Below, piece after piece: positions 29,801 through 55,975 of a stretch of DNA of 64,000 bases (its first letter is position 1; each line of letters begins with the position of its first letter). Source of the stretch: Rotaria macrura (Eukaryota; Rotifera; Eurotatoria; Philodinida; Philodinidae). The DNA lies in NCBI GenBank assembly GCA_900239685.1, contig OENT01000507.1, positions 1 to 64,000 of the forward strand, given 5' to 3'. The notes under the pieces were generated by a model that saw nothing but the letters and a program-made list of their open reading frames with translations, was not told where the DNA came from and made no database searches. The translations under genes were made by a program, and so were the position numbers.

Positions 29801-31753
29801 TTTCCCAACATTTCAAGGGCTTCTATACGATTGAAATATAGAATGGATCTTTTCCGTGTGGCATTTAAAGGAAGCGAAGCCAATGCTTTTTCAAATGAGC
29901 TGGTTTAACCTAGGGAAAAATAAATAGATAACTAGAATATTTTTCTCAATAGTCAAAATCAACAAGAACTACTGTTATGTTGGTTGAATTTCCATCAGTA
30001 TTCGACATCATCAATCAACTATATTCTATTTATGATAAAATAGAATCGAGCACTGCCTTACTACTCAATCATTATCGTGGCAATCGATTTCCACATGCAT
30101 CTATATTGGAGTCCATGCATCTTGTTTCAATTCATTCATGCATTCATTACTCAATGAATATTAAAATAAATTACGAAGAAATTTTAATAATCCTAGATTT
30201 CTTCATTTATTTGTGTGATCAGATAAGAACTCTCTACATTGATTCTATGGATTGTTTATTATAATTTATTCAAAATTGTCACAAGTGAACTCAATGATCC
30301 ACTACATCTATTGTTTATATTATGTAGAAAAGAAAAAACAAAAGTAATCATCATCCTGGCTGAACAATATTTAAATAGTAGAATGATTCGACCATTGAAC
30401 AGCAACATCTCCATCCATCGATTTATTAAATATTTTTTTGGAAAACTATCAAAATTTACACGAATGTGAAAGAAAATATGTTTAAAAATTTTAATACAAC
30501 TAATATAAGTTTAGACTTTGAATGTATTTTGCTAGAGAAAAAAAATTACCGATGAATGATTCTTTCATCTGTTGTTACGTAAGACTTGTTCTATCGATTT
30601 TTTCTCTCATAGAACGATGGCTATCAATTCACTCCAATACAATGATGTACAAATATTATTTTCTTAAAATAATTAGAAACAATTATCGGAAATTTTTGCA
30701 TGAGATTTTAAAACTCTTTGTGGTTAACTGTAAGATACTGGATATTCATTACAAATTTACTGATATTGTTTCCGTAAACGGATTCGACATAGTTGATTCA
30801 ATTTTAGAAAAACACATAATTCTGTTTAGCATATGATATAACATAAAATAATGTTGATGATTTACAAATCTTCATATTGATTGCATCGAAGAGAACTTCT
30901 AAATCGATTCCATCGCAATATATGTATAAAGAAGACTAATCTTGTTTAGCTGATGACTATACTGCTACTATTAGTTTTTTCGATAAATTGCATTTTTCTT
31001 CGATAAGATGGTAAATAGTTTTATGTTGACCTGATCTTGTCACTGTGGGCAATGCATGACTAAAAATCTTGATTCGTATCTATTATCAGTTATATATTGT
31101 CATGTAAGTTTTTATTAAGAATAAAAAAACTAACTAGTTTTCTTCATCTTGTGTTAGAATATTAATCAAATAAACGAATGATTCAATTCGAGTAATATTT
31201 ACTTAAGAATGAGAAAAAAAAAATCAAGAAACAATAAAAAAAAAAGCACAACAAAAAAAATGATGAGTTCATTAGTTAAAGAGAAACAAGATGAAGATTA
31301 TGTATAAATACGACAAAGTTGTTTTTTGCTTTGCAAACAGTTTTTTTTTCTTGAGAATTAAACAGTGACAACTGTCACTATTAAATGAAGAAGAACATGA
31401 AGAAGACGAAAGAAGAACTCCGTTTATGTACAATACACAAAGATATAGTAAATTGCATAAATATAAAGGAGAGAAAAAGAAAGGTAAGCTGGCATATTTC
31501 TGAACCATTTGATTTATTTTTAAACCAGATCACTTTTTATTTTATTTTTTTCCATTAATTCATTCCAGAATCTACTAGGAAACATCGAATGAAATTAGAA
31601 TACATATGAATACTATACATGATCATTACCAATAGACAATTTTGTAAGCATAGTATGAGCATAAGCAGGTTCTCGATCGAGTGGATGCATTCTAATTAGC
31701 GAATCGTGCTTAGTTGAAGTACAAACCAAAAACAAATTTTAGAAACTTTTTCT
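23862..31753. other. Gene desert, AT-rich
   Basis: Nearly 8 kb in which I find no supported gene, RNA or mobile element. Open frames are short and unrelated. The only mild anomaly is three same-strand frames of 76-104 codons at 29977-30836 (see findings). Poly-A/T tracts are common near 31200-31260. The right end contains the 3' UTR of the Scribble gene, with several AATAAA-type signals on the minus strand around 31513-31548. Confidence 0.5.
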
Positions 31754-44256
<12,503 letters not shown>

Positions 44257-47107
44257 GATTTGTTGTTGTTTATTGGTTTGCTTGATGCTTTTGTTGTTTT
44301 TTTATTTGGACAGATAATTAAATATGAAAATAAACCAATCAATAAATATGTTTTTTATCTGACCAGTCTTGAACATTGTCGTCGTTTTTTCATCTGCAAT
44401 AATACATATATGAATTCAACACTTCTTTTTCTCACCTTTATACAATCCGTTTGAACATGAACGAAGACGAGAAAAAAATACTTTTCTTTCTTCTTCTTTT
44501 TCTCTTCATTCAAGGATAACGAATAAAATTTTATGCCCTATGCTAAAGACACACACATATATATATATATGTTGTGTACGTATACGCGTTCACATACACT
44601 CGGGACAGCGTTCATCGCGTGTCAACATGTTCTGTTAAATAAGTCCACCAACACGATAGTAGAAAAGAAAGGAGAGAATAACACAGTACAAGGAAATTAA
44701 AGAACGATCGTTGAAAGGAAACAGAACGGAAGGCACAAGAAGGGATGATGAGCCACAAGAACAAGAAAGAACTAGTAATATCGATCATGATCATCATCGA
44801 CAGCAGCTGCACTAAAGCATATAATGAGATCAAAGGTTATTATGGATGTACAGAAAAAGGAAAGAAATGAAGTAAAAGTAAAAACGATCGAAAGCAAACA
44901 TTTGGGTCTTGCAGACGATGGTCCGAAAACTTTTAACAAAAGAAATATAGAAAATGAATCAGACGAAAATATGATCCATGTGAATTAAAAACGTATTGTG
45001 TATGTCTCCCGGTTTAGAATTGCTATTGTGGTAAGTTAATGTAAATTGACACATATTCATTTTTTTTTCATGGTTATTACTCCATTTTGTGTATCTTTGT
45101 ATAGACTGTAAAGGAAGAAAAATCAAATGATGCGCATACGTGCATGTACGACAGCTTGAGCCGAGATGGCACACGAATACGATCGCATTACTAACGTCAT
45201 TATTATATCAAGAAAGCGCAGTATGAGCATTTCTATCTCGAGAGTTTAGAAGCGAATAGAGAAGGAAGTTGTACTTGCTCGCTGCCATTATTATCAAGCT
45301 GATGAATGATTGTCTCCTTTTTCTCTTCGGCGTCTTAAGTTCTTCGAGAGTCTATCGTTCTGATTATGATAATATTACCAAGTGGATATATCTGTGTGAA
45401 AAGCAGAACTGACAAGAAATTACATGAAAAGAAACGTTGGCGAAATATTGGAGAGAAATGCATGTCGTCATTAGTGTTAGTTACAGTTATGCTATGAGAA
45501 AAGAAAGGAAAAAATTCTGGCCGAGATTTAAACGTCTGATATTATTCGCTTTTCTAGAGTTAATAAACACAAAAAAGTGTATATATCTATTTACATATAT
45601 ACACATGTAAATAGAAGAGGATACGTTAAACGGGATAGAAACAATATGGTTGATATATTAAATATGTTTGAGTGAAAATAAAAAAAAGCGATTAATTAAA
45701 TATACTTAAGTAACCACATATACAATCGACGCGATAATAAATATGTGATAAATTTCATATGTCTACATTTATTCATTCACATCCTTTCGTTCTTCATTCT
45801 TACCATACCTTGTCGATTGGTCGTGCCGACAGGTTTAGTACGAGAAAAGAAACCCAGACAAACAATACTTAAAACGAGTCAAATGAAGGAAATAACAATA
45901 CCAAAAAGTCGAAGAAAAAAAAAGAAAGGAAAAGCTTTCCTTTTTATTGTTTCTTTATTTGTTTTGTTTTTGGGATTGTGATTCTTTTTTCATTCCATTC
46001 TTTCTTTCTTTGTCTCATCAACTCATTATGTCCAATCATAGTGTTTAGCCTTTGTAAGCAGATAATAGCCAATAATATATATTTTGACCATAGATGTCAT
46101 TGTTGTCCTTTTTATTTTATTTTTAGTGTACGATATGTGTACTCATGAACCCATAGTTTAATTAGATTAAAAAAAGGATTAAAAAATTTTTATTCCCGAT
46201 GTCGATACTTAATTGTTATATTGTATTGAATTCTTTTCCGAAAAAGTATATTTCGTCAAGATGACACATTTAGTGTACATTTTCTAATAGCAGAAATTTT
46301 GTATCCATTCTGTGGATTATTAAATTTCGCACAAAAATAACTCGAAGTCATTTTGACGTTTTTAATATAATGCTGTCAAAAGTGTTATTTATGCATGATA
46401 AAAGAAAAATAGAGCAAGGTTCTGACGGCATAGTAGTATACTGCTAATCGGCTTATCATCTTTTGAAAAAATATAAGAGGAAATAACCTACAATTAATAT
46501 GAGTTTATTTTCAAAAAAAAAGCAAGAAACTTTTTTAATGCAAAACATTCTAAATACTACATAAAAGGAACAGAAATATGATAGCATTGATTAGATAGAC
46601 GTCTGTTTCTTCTTTTTTTTTGTTGTTGCTGCGATTAAATATTCATTTGTCATTTATATGAATCTGTGATGGCTTATCAATTGAATTTTTCATAATAATT
46701 CTACTGGAAATAAGAGATTTTCGATTTTCTTCTGCCTGATAAAATCTATGAACTTAGCATGTAATAAAAAACAATACTATTAGATATCATTTTCTGATAA
46801 AATATAGATAAGAACTTATTCAATAAGAATTTTAATAATAAACGTTTTCCGCATCTCTTACACATTGTTTTTAACAAGAATATCACGCAAATGACAGACT
46901 TTTAGAGCTCACTGACTCTTCTTTCTAATTATATTATTAAATAGTAGATGCTAACTGAAATTCAACGATTGAATTCTTTTTCTCGAAAAAATTCAAAATA
47001 AAATAACACTTAACTATATTTCTACATATTTGAAGCCACTCTTTAATATGTCGACAAGAAATTTTACCAGTGCTAAAAACATCGATGTACATGTTTCTTC
47101 TATTGAC

Positions 47108-47108
<1 letters not shown>

Positions 47109-47158
<50 letters not shown>

Positions 47159-47202
47159 GTATATATACAAATGCCATCTATATATATATATATATATATA
47201 TT
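47109..47202. repeat. Compound (TA)n / (GTAT)n microsatellite
   Basis: An alternating TA run of about 38 bp is followed by five GTAT units and, after 13 other bases, a second TA run to about 47202. The short frames in this area that encode repeated Ile-Tyr are artefacts of it. Confidence 0.9.
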
Positions 47203-48568
47203 AAAAAATCCATTAGCAAAATTGTAGATACGTAGTCGAAATGACCATCAATCTTGTAATTTGTTCCTCAGTGTATTAAGTTTTTGTCGTCATTGTAGAA
47301 GAATAAGAAAAATAAGAAATTTCATGGGTGAGTTTTATTCAATTTCAAAAAATCTTGTTATTATTTTTGAGGCCGAACCAATTAAGCATACACAAGTGAA
47401 TATACTGCTATTGTCGTCCGTCGTGGAAAGGAGTATAGGGATATAGTGAAGCTTAATTGAATTCAATAGGTGGCGCTTTTTCTAAGGTATTAATTGTGGG
47501 TCTGATATTTTTTGGCGTTGTTCTGGGTTAAGATAAGATAAACGATATTCACCCACTCACATGCACACACTACAACACAAAATTATTGTGTGTGTAGTTT
47601 ATGTTGACGGGCGCGAGAACCAATCAACTGCTGTTTCATGTTTAACTGTTTTGCGTCTGGCTTTGCATGCCAATGGGCACATGAATGTGATTGCACGAGT
47701 TAAGCCACAAAATAAACTTTTTCTTTTGACGAGACTATGAAGTGTTTTAATTGAAAAAATCTAAAATATTTTCAGCGTTAATTCTGTATGACGCTTTATT
47801 AAGAAAACAAAATTGTAATCGTTGAAAATAATTTATTTTGAGTACGAAGTTGTATCTAGTATCAACATAGTATATGCTACCATAAAAGCTTTGTTTGATT
47901 ATGGAAGAAAGAAAAAGTATGCCTAACATTGCTTATAGACGATTACATTGATGAGTTTTGAATATTTACTTTAAGTTGCATCGAATTTCAGGCAATTATT
48001 CGAAGCTCAATATGAGCGACGACTGAATGTTTTATTTCTCTTGTTGTACAATCCTATTATTAAAAGAGTGCGAAGAAGAAGAGGAACATATTATTTTGCG
48101 ATTTGAAATATGACAACACTGCAGTGAGAAATAGTAAAAAATATCATTCGAATTAGTAGTGAATCCTATAATTCATATGTCATAGTTATATATTGTCAAT
48201 ATTTCGGTCCCACAAATATATTGTTTCTTAGATTGACTTTAGTTGAATTTTATTCATTGCTTCAAAAAGTAAGACATTTCTGTTCCCAGATTAGTACTAC
48301 AGTTTTATTTCATTATCTTGGTATTATCAGACAATATGTCATTCTAATTAATTAAGCACGTCCTACAACTAAATAGATATGTGGGGTGGGTGCCATAATT
48401 TAACTTTGGCTGAATATATGTGTAGAATGATGACGATAAAAAATGAGAACAAACCTTAGCCTACAGACACCAATCACCTTGAACTTTAATAAAAATTAGA
48501 TATTTATATGTATGTCGTACATGATTATTTTTTCGCCCAACGACTCTTATGTTGATTTAAATGTGTAG

Positions 48569-48766
48569 GCATCGTTATCTATCGCTCTTTCTAATAGAAT
48601 CCATTTTGCCGGCATTTACATTCGATTAACTGGAAAAAGTGTTCGTAGTCAGGATGTTGTCGATTGCACACGTGCCGTTTTATTCAATTTTCTTCCTTTG
48701 ATATACAACATCGATACAAAAGCTAATACACTGTTTGATCTATATGAACAAAAGAGAGCTGGTTAA
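48569..48766 (+). pseudogene. Possible decayed crotonase-superfamily fragment (3-hydroxyisobutyryl-CoA hydrolase-like)
   Basis: A 65-codon frame opens right after a GTGTAG acceptor-like site and ends in TAA. The block GIYIRLTGKSVRSQDVVDC resembles the G-x-Y-x-x-LTG-(x6)-DV core found in HIBCH-type crotonases after the oxyanion region, preceded by a plausible LS-x-x-x-x-R context. The glycine and THF residues that normally follow are lost, and the rest (NFLPLIYNIDTKANTLFDLYEQ) does not fit the family. No upstream exons were found within 1 kb. It may be a gene remnant or a chance match. Confidence 0.3.
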
Positions 48767-51700
48767 TCTTGTCATGAATTTTTTTCTTATTGATTATTAT
48801 CTTTTTGATCAACATCTGAGAAAATGGCATAGACTTCTTGAAAAATTTCTCTTTGAAAAATAAATGCAACTTACGCATTAGATGATTTTGTTAAAACTAT
48901 ACATGAATACGTGTCTTACTATTCTGAAATTCGCTTTCACGTATAGCCATTGCTTATGTTCTATTATAGGTTACAATGTTCATTAGTTTAAAGTCATGAA
49001 ACTGATACAACCAAATAAAGAGATATTGCGTTTAAAAATACCTATCTAAAGCAATTACGTATAGTAGTACATAGTAATATAAATTATATCTTTAAATGAA
49101 ATTTCAAGTTTCGTGCAATATTATAGAGTAAAAACTACAAAAATATTGGCGACAAAAAAGTTGTGAAGTTTTCTCAGAAAATGTCTGTGATTATTTCTAA
49201 TGATGTCTAGATGATTGAAAAAACTGTGATGTTAATGAAAGTGAACTAAGGTCGACAATATATGAAATTATTTGTGATCAGTTGTAATACGACACAAGAA
49301 AAAGCAGTGATTTTTCAAGAAAATAAACCATATGCACACAACAGTTTCCTACTTATCCGTACCAGATATGTTTGAAACAAATTGTTGACCTTTGTGAGAA
49401 TACACAAGTGATAAGCTTTGAAAAAACACAAATGCAGATGAAAGTATGAAGAAAATTGTCAGTTGTATTATCGAATAGTTTATTGATCTGTTAAAAAAAT
49501 ATCGAAAAAATTTGATGCAACATGTATGGAAAATAATATTAAAAAAAGAAAAAGCCACTTCAAGCATTGTTCTTTTCAAATACAAGTTAAGTAAGCAATT
49601 CTCAGTGCTAATACTTTTTCCCTTTCATTCGAATACAAATTAACGATTCTTATTCGTACAATAGTGTAATACGTGTTCAACACAATTGTAATGAGTAAAA
49701 AACCTATAGTGAGAATTATGATCAAAGATTGTGAACAGAGTATCTAAAGGAATTCAATCAGGATTCTATCATTCAATCATTGATGAGTATGGTTGAGATA
49801 AACAAACGATGTATTTCAAGTTCACTCTTAACAAATTACATGGTGAGCTTCAATTGTTTAAAATTCAATAATATTCGACTATTCATCTTACTCTTGATAA
49901 AATACTACTTGTCTTTTCCTCTACGACCGCTCTTTTTAAATCGATGGATTCTGTTTCTCATGGATCATTTAATTTTCCGAAGAAATTTTCCAGATCTAAT
50001 CAATAGACAAGACCATTTCAGGTTTCTATTTCTAATTTACGAATAGTGTATTGAAAATTTTCATCATTTTCATTAGTATTGATGAAACTTGAATTTTTTG
50101 CCATGTGCTACATGATTTTGAATCATCTCTAGCTCACAAAAAATGTAAAAGCAAGTAGCTGATTTAAATATTCTTGAACTGAAAACAATATACTTTGATA
50201 TGTCTATGACACTCGTCAGATACAGTAGCAAGCCAATGATATTGCTTCTGATTTAGATGATGAATATGATTAAATGTTTTGTTGATAAACAATGAGTAAA
50301 TTGGATTATAAGGAAAAAAAGCGTCCAAAGCAACGAGAGCTAATTTTTTGTTCATGAGATTAATCGAATTGCTTGTGAATAATGAAATGAAAACAAGAAA
50401 TATTGTTCTAGAACATAGATGACAGATGTCTATTATCATATGTACTTGGTTGCAGTGATAGCAAAATATGAAGAAGATTTGATCAGAATATTCGAGGTCA
50501 TTGCCAACAATGATAGGAAACAGCGTTCAGATTTTTTATTGTTGGTTTTACTTCATTTCATATTATATAATCTACAACGGTAATTCCATGAAGAATACTT
50601 GCTTTTGGAATTCACGATGATATTTTCGTAGATGCATGAAATACATTTTCTAGAATACTGATTTATTTTCAAACATTGATAATACCAATCCGAATTTCAA
50701 CGATGATTTAAAAGTGATACCACTTAGTGTAGACATGTAATAAAGAGTTGTTTAGTTTGTAAGAATATGATATTCTTTGTTTGTGAACAGTTCACTAGGA
50801 CGTATCTAATTTTCAAATTAGAAAAGAAGAAGTGACTTTTAAATGGCTTGGTACACTTCATTGGATTCAGTATAGGCTATTGATGACAATTTCACACGTA
50901 AAAATTAACTGTATTCATATGAAAATGCAATACACACGAAAGTATTCGATACAAATCAGTTTGAGTGAATGCTGCTTTTCTATCGATTCTTGAAGATAAA
51001 CGATGAACATGTTTGATTACCGGTGTCGAGTACGGTGAGTCTTTTCTGAATTTCTCTTGTTCATAGATTCTTTCTCATTACCGACAAAGACATGTCAGTA
51101 GATTAATCATTGCTGCTCAAATATTAAAAAAGAATAATGAGCACAGATTTTCTCTATGTCAGCAATCGAATTCCGTATCACTGATAAATATTCTATAAAA
51201 TACAGCTGTCACATAGATAAGAGCTCATTGACTTTGAAAAGTATGATTTATCGAGATAAGTATCACTTAATTTGCACAGAAAGGCATTTGATATTATACT
51301 GCGTAAATGTACCATTGAAACTTAATTTATTTATTGATGTAATCGATACAATAAATTTCAAAATCTAGAACTTTGTGCGAATTGGAGAGACGGACAAACT
51401 TTTTTCATCTTTTTTTATTTTCAATTTTAATTCGAATAACAATTGATAAATCAGTAGACTACTTTGACTAATAAATACACTGATTATCTATTTTGTAACT
51501 AAACGAAAATTTAACTTAGAAAGAGTCAATCTTATACTAGAACGATACTTAACGGTATTAGAAAATTAAAATAAACTGATTTCCATATCAATCGTTTTAT
51601 TGTTTCAACAAGTGAAATATGTCCTTATCAAGAGTGATGAGTTATTTTTAAAATGAATTTCATTTTAATTATCGTACGTTTTAAAAATCATATTTAATAG

Positions 51701-54271
51701 AATTATAGATATTTGATAAATGTGTATCACTGGCTTTTATTTAAAGATAAAACTAAAGAAATTTAAATAAATGACTTTGTTAGAGCACTTACTCAACATG
51801 AATATTTGATGTATGATATTATCGAAATGAACTAATTAACACTATTAGGGATTTCATCATTTGAGACGAGTTACATAACAAAGACTATTGATTAGTGTTC
51901 ATCTTGAAAATAAAAAGATATATTCTTTTCCTTTGATGTAACCTCAATGATCATGAAAACATTTGTCAGATGCTATTCTTATTGAATATGCTATTATACT
52001 TGCGTTCAATTATACGAAAACTGAAATGCAAAGGTCTCATAAGATGACTCGTAGTTCGTGAAAATATGTAATCCTTACTGTAACAATCTTACAAACACGG
52101 ATATTTGCCCCACAGAGAGTATCATAGTATGACCAATTCATAGTATCATCCATGTTTCATCGCTACAATTTTAGCTCAAAAAATAATTGGTTCATGGTTT
52201 TTACTGTTCCATTCGAAATTTTTAGAAAACTTCTTATACAAATCGATCTCTATTTTCATTCTTGATACCTCACTTGTAGAACTTAAGTCCAACATATTTC
52301 ATTCAACAATCATAGACCATCTTGATTATCATCATTGATCATAAAATTCCAAATGTTATGATTATCGAACGCATGTTGTAATTTTGTACCATTCAAAGAA
52401 TTAATTACATTTTGTTTCGCACTAGAGATAAGATACGTTGGAAAAGGTTACCATATTTCTCATAGATTATAAGTTCTCGACTGTTTATGATTCTCGTACG
52501 TAGTTACATTCTTATTGTGAATGGTATGACGGTATAAAATTATCGAACCAAATTTTCGACATTTATAATATTAACAACCAACGATGACTTATTTTGAGAG
52601 AAAAAAGACGAAGTCCTTGAAAAAAAGAGATGTTTTCTAATATGGCATGAAGAAAATTTTGCTATATAATAGCAAAAACGTCTTATCTTAGAAATTAACA
52701 TAGAAAACTCGATTTTATTCTACAGTCTAACGTGAGAAATATTTTTGATTCTAATTTCATTCGTATGATATCATATCAACGAATTTCAATTGAAAAGATT
52801 TCAAGAAGAATATTTATATTTAGAGATTTTAGTAGTTGTGTATGTTGATGTTAAATGAATGGTGTCATTGATGAGAAAAGTCAACTTTTTGCAAAACAAA
52901 TTTAGAAATTCTCTGTGTTTGACGAAGTGTTCTTTGGAATTTGACCTTGTTGAATGTCTCACTTCCTTTTGTTAACACTAAAAAATGTCGAAGGTCTGCG
53001 TAAGCCATTGTGTACTCGTATGCTACTCCTAAGAAAAATTGCAATTATACAAGAAAATTTTTAAGCAATCAAGAACGAAGAATCTATGGAAAATATGTAG
53101 ACAGTTCAACCCTTCTTTTTATCAATAACGGGAAAATATGCAATCGATCTTTTACATCGTAAAAATACTCCTGAATGCATCTGACTATTTGAATTCTTTC
53201 AGTAGTAAAAGTAATTGGGATAGACTATTGTTGGCTTGTGAAATGTGTTCGAATGAAACTTTACAAATCAAATTTATTCAATCGAGAAAATAATGGATTC
53301 ATATCAAAACTATTTCATTTCGAAGGTGAGAAAAAAAAAGAACTCAAACATTGATTATCATGTATAATCTCTTAGCATGTGGACCGATGACATTTGGTAA
53401 GAAAAGGGTCAGATCAAGTAGTATGCTCAAGGAATTATTTGAAATTATTACCATCTACTACGTAGAAAAATATCAGCATATTACCGTAAACTCATTCGTA
53501 TTTGTCATATTAAATAATTGATTTTATTTGGTAATGTACTCATAAAATTGTGTATACTTCGAATTTTGTTTTTATTGTAGATCAAGGAGAAGCGAGATTA
53601 AAGTTTCTTTTGAAGTACAAAAATGATTCCATAGCCAAACAAAGTTCTACCTATTCTAATCGATCGATAATATTCAGATGGATCAACTGGATGTAGTCAT
53701 AATCTGTTAGTTCCAACTCAAAAATATCTCAAGATTTCCTTATAATTGAACCAGACAAAAATAAAAAACAACGTTTTGCGATCATAGTTGTAAATGTATG
53801 TTGAATAATAAGATATGACATGGAAATCATGCTCTAGAAAAGATCATTTACTTAATTGGTGGATACACAATGTGAGATAGAAATACGCCTATTAAATAGA
53901 GCTACTTGAAATCTCTCGATAGAATCAAAACATGTTATATATAAAAGATCTTTTTTTTATAATATTCACAGTGAACAAAAAAAATACACTAATGATCACA
54001 CTTTAAAAGCAGTGATGGGATCCGGTTCGGCTCGAAATTTCGAAGAAATCATTCGGTTCAGTTTGAGTTTTATTCGGTTCGATTCGGTGCGGTTCCATGA
54101 ATTCGCAACCGATTTCTTTTAGAAATATATACTCATGTATTTGTTAACCTGTCCACTAAAAGTAAATGAACAAAGTATATCTATGTTGTCTGATAGTATA
54201 TATATATATATATGAATGAACTAATTGCAAGGTAAACTAATTCATCAGTAATTTTATTTATTTAATGCAAC

Positions 54272-54550
54272 AATATTGTGAAGCTATCGACCCCATTCAA
54301 AAAGCCATTAACAACACTAAGTTTAGACGAAAGAAAATTACACATAATATATAGAACAATTTTTTTTTCGTTCTCTTCTACACATTGTACTACGAAGGGA
54401 AGAAATTCCTATCCTCAGTGCAATGTTCGTAACAGAACGAAAAATAAAAATATGAATAAACATCGTTCTATGTATTATGTGCAATTCTCTTTCATGTAAA
54501 ATTAGTGCTGATAATGACTTTTTGAACAAGATCGAAAGCTTCACAATATT
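54272..54550. repeat. Foldback element nested in the hAT-like element
   Basis: AATATTGTGAAGCT at the left end is exactly inverted as AGCTTCACAATATT at the right end, and the arms match at roughly three of four bases for about 90 bp. As a result the two short frames on opposite strands encode similar peptides (KLST..FKKPLTTL and KLSILFKKSLSAL), a direct mark of the palindrome rather than of a gene. Confidence 0.75.
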
Positions 54551-54598
54551 TTTTAAAATAACATAAATAAAATGATTCATGAATCAGTGTACTTCGAA

Positions 54599-54685
54599 AC
54601 TATTACCCATTTCAAAAAAGGAGGCGGGTGGATACAGCTATAATAGCTGTATCCATCTGCCTTCCTTTCTGAAATGGATAATAGT
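54599..54685. repeat. 87-bp imperfect palindrome (hairpin)
   Basis: Two arms of about 41 bp (ACTATTACCCATTTC..., GGTGGATACAGCT and their complements) flank the 5-base centre ATAAT. The stem carries a few mismatches. It has its own sharp borders and looks like a miniature element rather than an RNA gene. Confidence 0.7.
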
Positions 54686-55509
54686 ATAGCATATTTTTAT
54701 GATTTAACCAGCTGCTTCATAAAACATCGTCCATGAGTAATAGTTTTGTTCATTGCTCAGTATACACTTTTACAGACAAAATTTTAGCAGGAAGCACTCA
54801 TGTATATATAAACAAATACTAATTGATTATCAATTTGTATTAGTTTTTCATTCACTAATTAAAATTCTCTCCGTTTTGAACTTTAAAATAATCTTTAAGA
54901 TGCAGAAAGAAAGTTAGAAAAAAGTATCTAACTAATATTTCAAAATAAATAACTTTACTGAGATTTTCAGACCTTTCAAATTTAGACATTCATAGTGGTT
55001 ATTACTTCTCAAGCTGTAAAAAAACGAAATCAAATATAAGGATTTCGACAAAATCCTTACATTTTGAAGAACAACTATTTCCTTTTTAATAGAAGTATAT
55101 TTTCCATCGTCAGGAGGTTACTATTTTGAAGTGCTTCGTCAATCCGAATTGATAAACTAGAAAAAGTAAAAAACAAAGGCTGGGAATCGTAAAGTATATA
55201 AACAATTTTTGAAACCTAGGTTATATGACATTTTCACACAACATCCTTCAATTGAATAATAACCTACTAGTTGAAATAAATTCCACTCTTTACACTGAAC
55301 GATAAACAAAAATTTGGTGATTCGTTCTTCATTCACAAAGAAATTGGCTATCCACTAAAAGTAAACTGTAGTCTTTTCCGATTGAAAAATACTTCTAATG
55401 TAAAAGCGAAAATACTTATGTTTTCAAAATTGTCTACTGTTCAGCTTTCTAAGTCATTCTTAGAACTATCGACAGTATTATAATCATATCGTCAATAAAT
55501 TGTTATAAG

Positions 55510-55864
55510 TAGGGGTGGCACTTTAACTTTACTTTAAAAGTTAAAGTTTAAAGTCTACTTTGAACTTTAACAGTTAAAGTTAAAGTGTCATACTTTAAAA
55601 CTTTAACTTTAACAAAAGTAGTGCAAAAATGAAAAATAATTTTTAGCTCTTTATGCGCGATTTGGTTTGGTTTTTAGAGTAACTGTAAAAACCACATAGA
55701 ACCGTACATAAAGAGCTAAAAATTACTTTTCGTTTTTACACTACTTTTATTAAAGTTAAAGTGTTAAAGTGTTTTGCTTTAATTAAAGTTAAAGTTTAAA
55801 GTGTTTTTACTTTAAACTTTAACACTTTTTTTTAAAGTGTTTTAAAGTTAAAGTGCCACCCCTA
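55510..55864. mobile_element. Complete hAT-type MITE with perfect 8-bp target duplication
   Basis: Ends are TAGGGGTGGCACTTTAACTT and the complement AAGTTAAAGTGCCACCCCTA. Both sides carry the identical 8-bp duplication GTTATAAG (55502-55509 and 55865-55872), the diagnostic length for hAT transposons. The 355-bp interior consists of diverged AAAGTTAAAGT words and an inner inverted pair (TTTTTAGCTCTTTATG and complement). It inserted into the larger CAGTGATGGG element and is therefore younger. Confidence 0.9.
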
Positions 55865-55975
55865 GTTATAAGTGAGTATCTTTAAAAAAAAGAGTAAAAA
55901 TCGGCAAACGTTTTTTTTAATCTTTTCATCGGTTCATTTCGGTTCAAAAAAAAATACGAACCGATCCCATCACTG

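Larger units (their letters stand above)
44257..54009. other. Long AT-rich intergenic stretch upstream of Scribble
   Basis: The first few hundred bases must hold the Scribble promoter and 5' UTR; a purine-rich stretch at 44640-44760 (sense strand pyrimidine-rich) lies there, but no clear TATA or initiator was recognised. The rest shows only short frames, the microsatellite at 47109-47202 and the crotonase-like fragment at 48569-48766. Between 48800 and 54000 I see nothing. Confidence 0.5.
54010..55975. mobile_element. Non-autonomous hAT-like element with CAGTGATGGGATC ends
   Basis: The left end CAGTGATGGGATCCGGTTCG and the complement of the right end CAGTGATGGGATCGGTTCG are near-identical terminal inverted repeats, followed on both sides by several GGTTCGG/GGTTCNN subterminal words. 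CAGTG-type ends are typical of hAT transposons. The expected 8-bp target duplication is weak: TTTAAAAG on the left and TCCAAAAC on the right agree at 5 of 8 positions. No transposase is encoded. Much of the 1.97 kb is made of other inserts: a foldback element at 54272-54550, a hairpin at 54599-54685 and a complete hAT-type MITE at 55510-55864. Confidence 0.75.

Noticed and set aside
47985-48110. Short frame after an acceptor-like TTTCAG reading QLFEAQYERRLN
   Set aside because: No family match and no partner exons; likely chance.
54278-54580. Two similar peptides encoded on opposite strands
   Set aside because: Their similarity comes from the palindromic arms of the foldback element.
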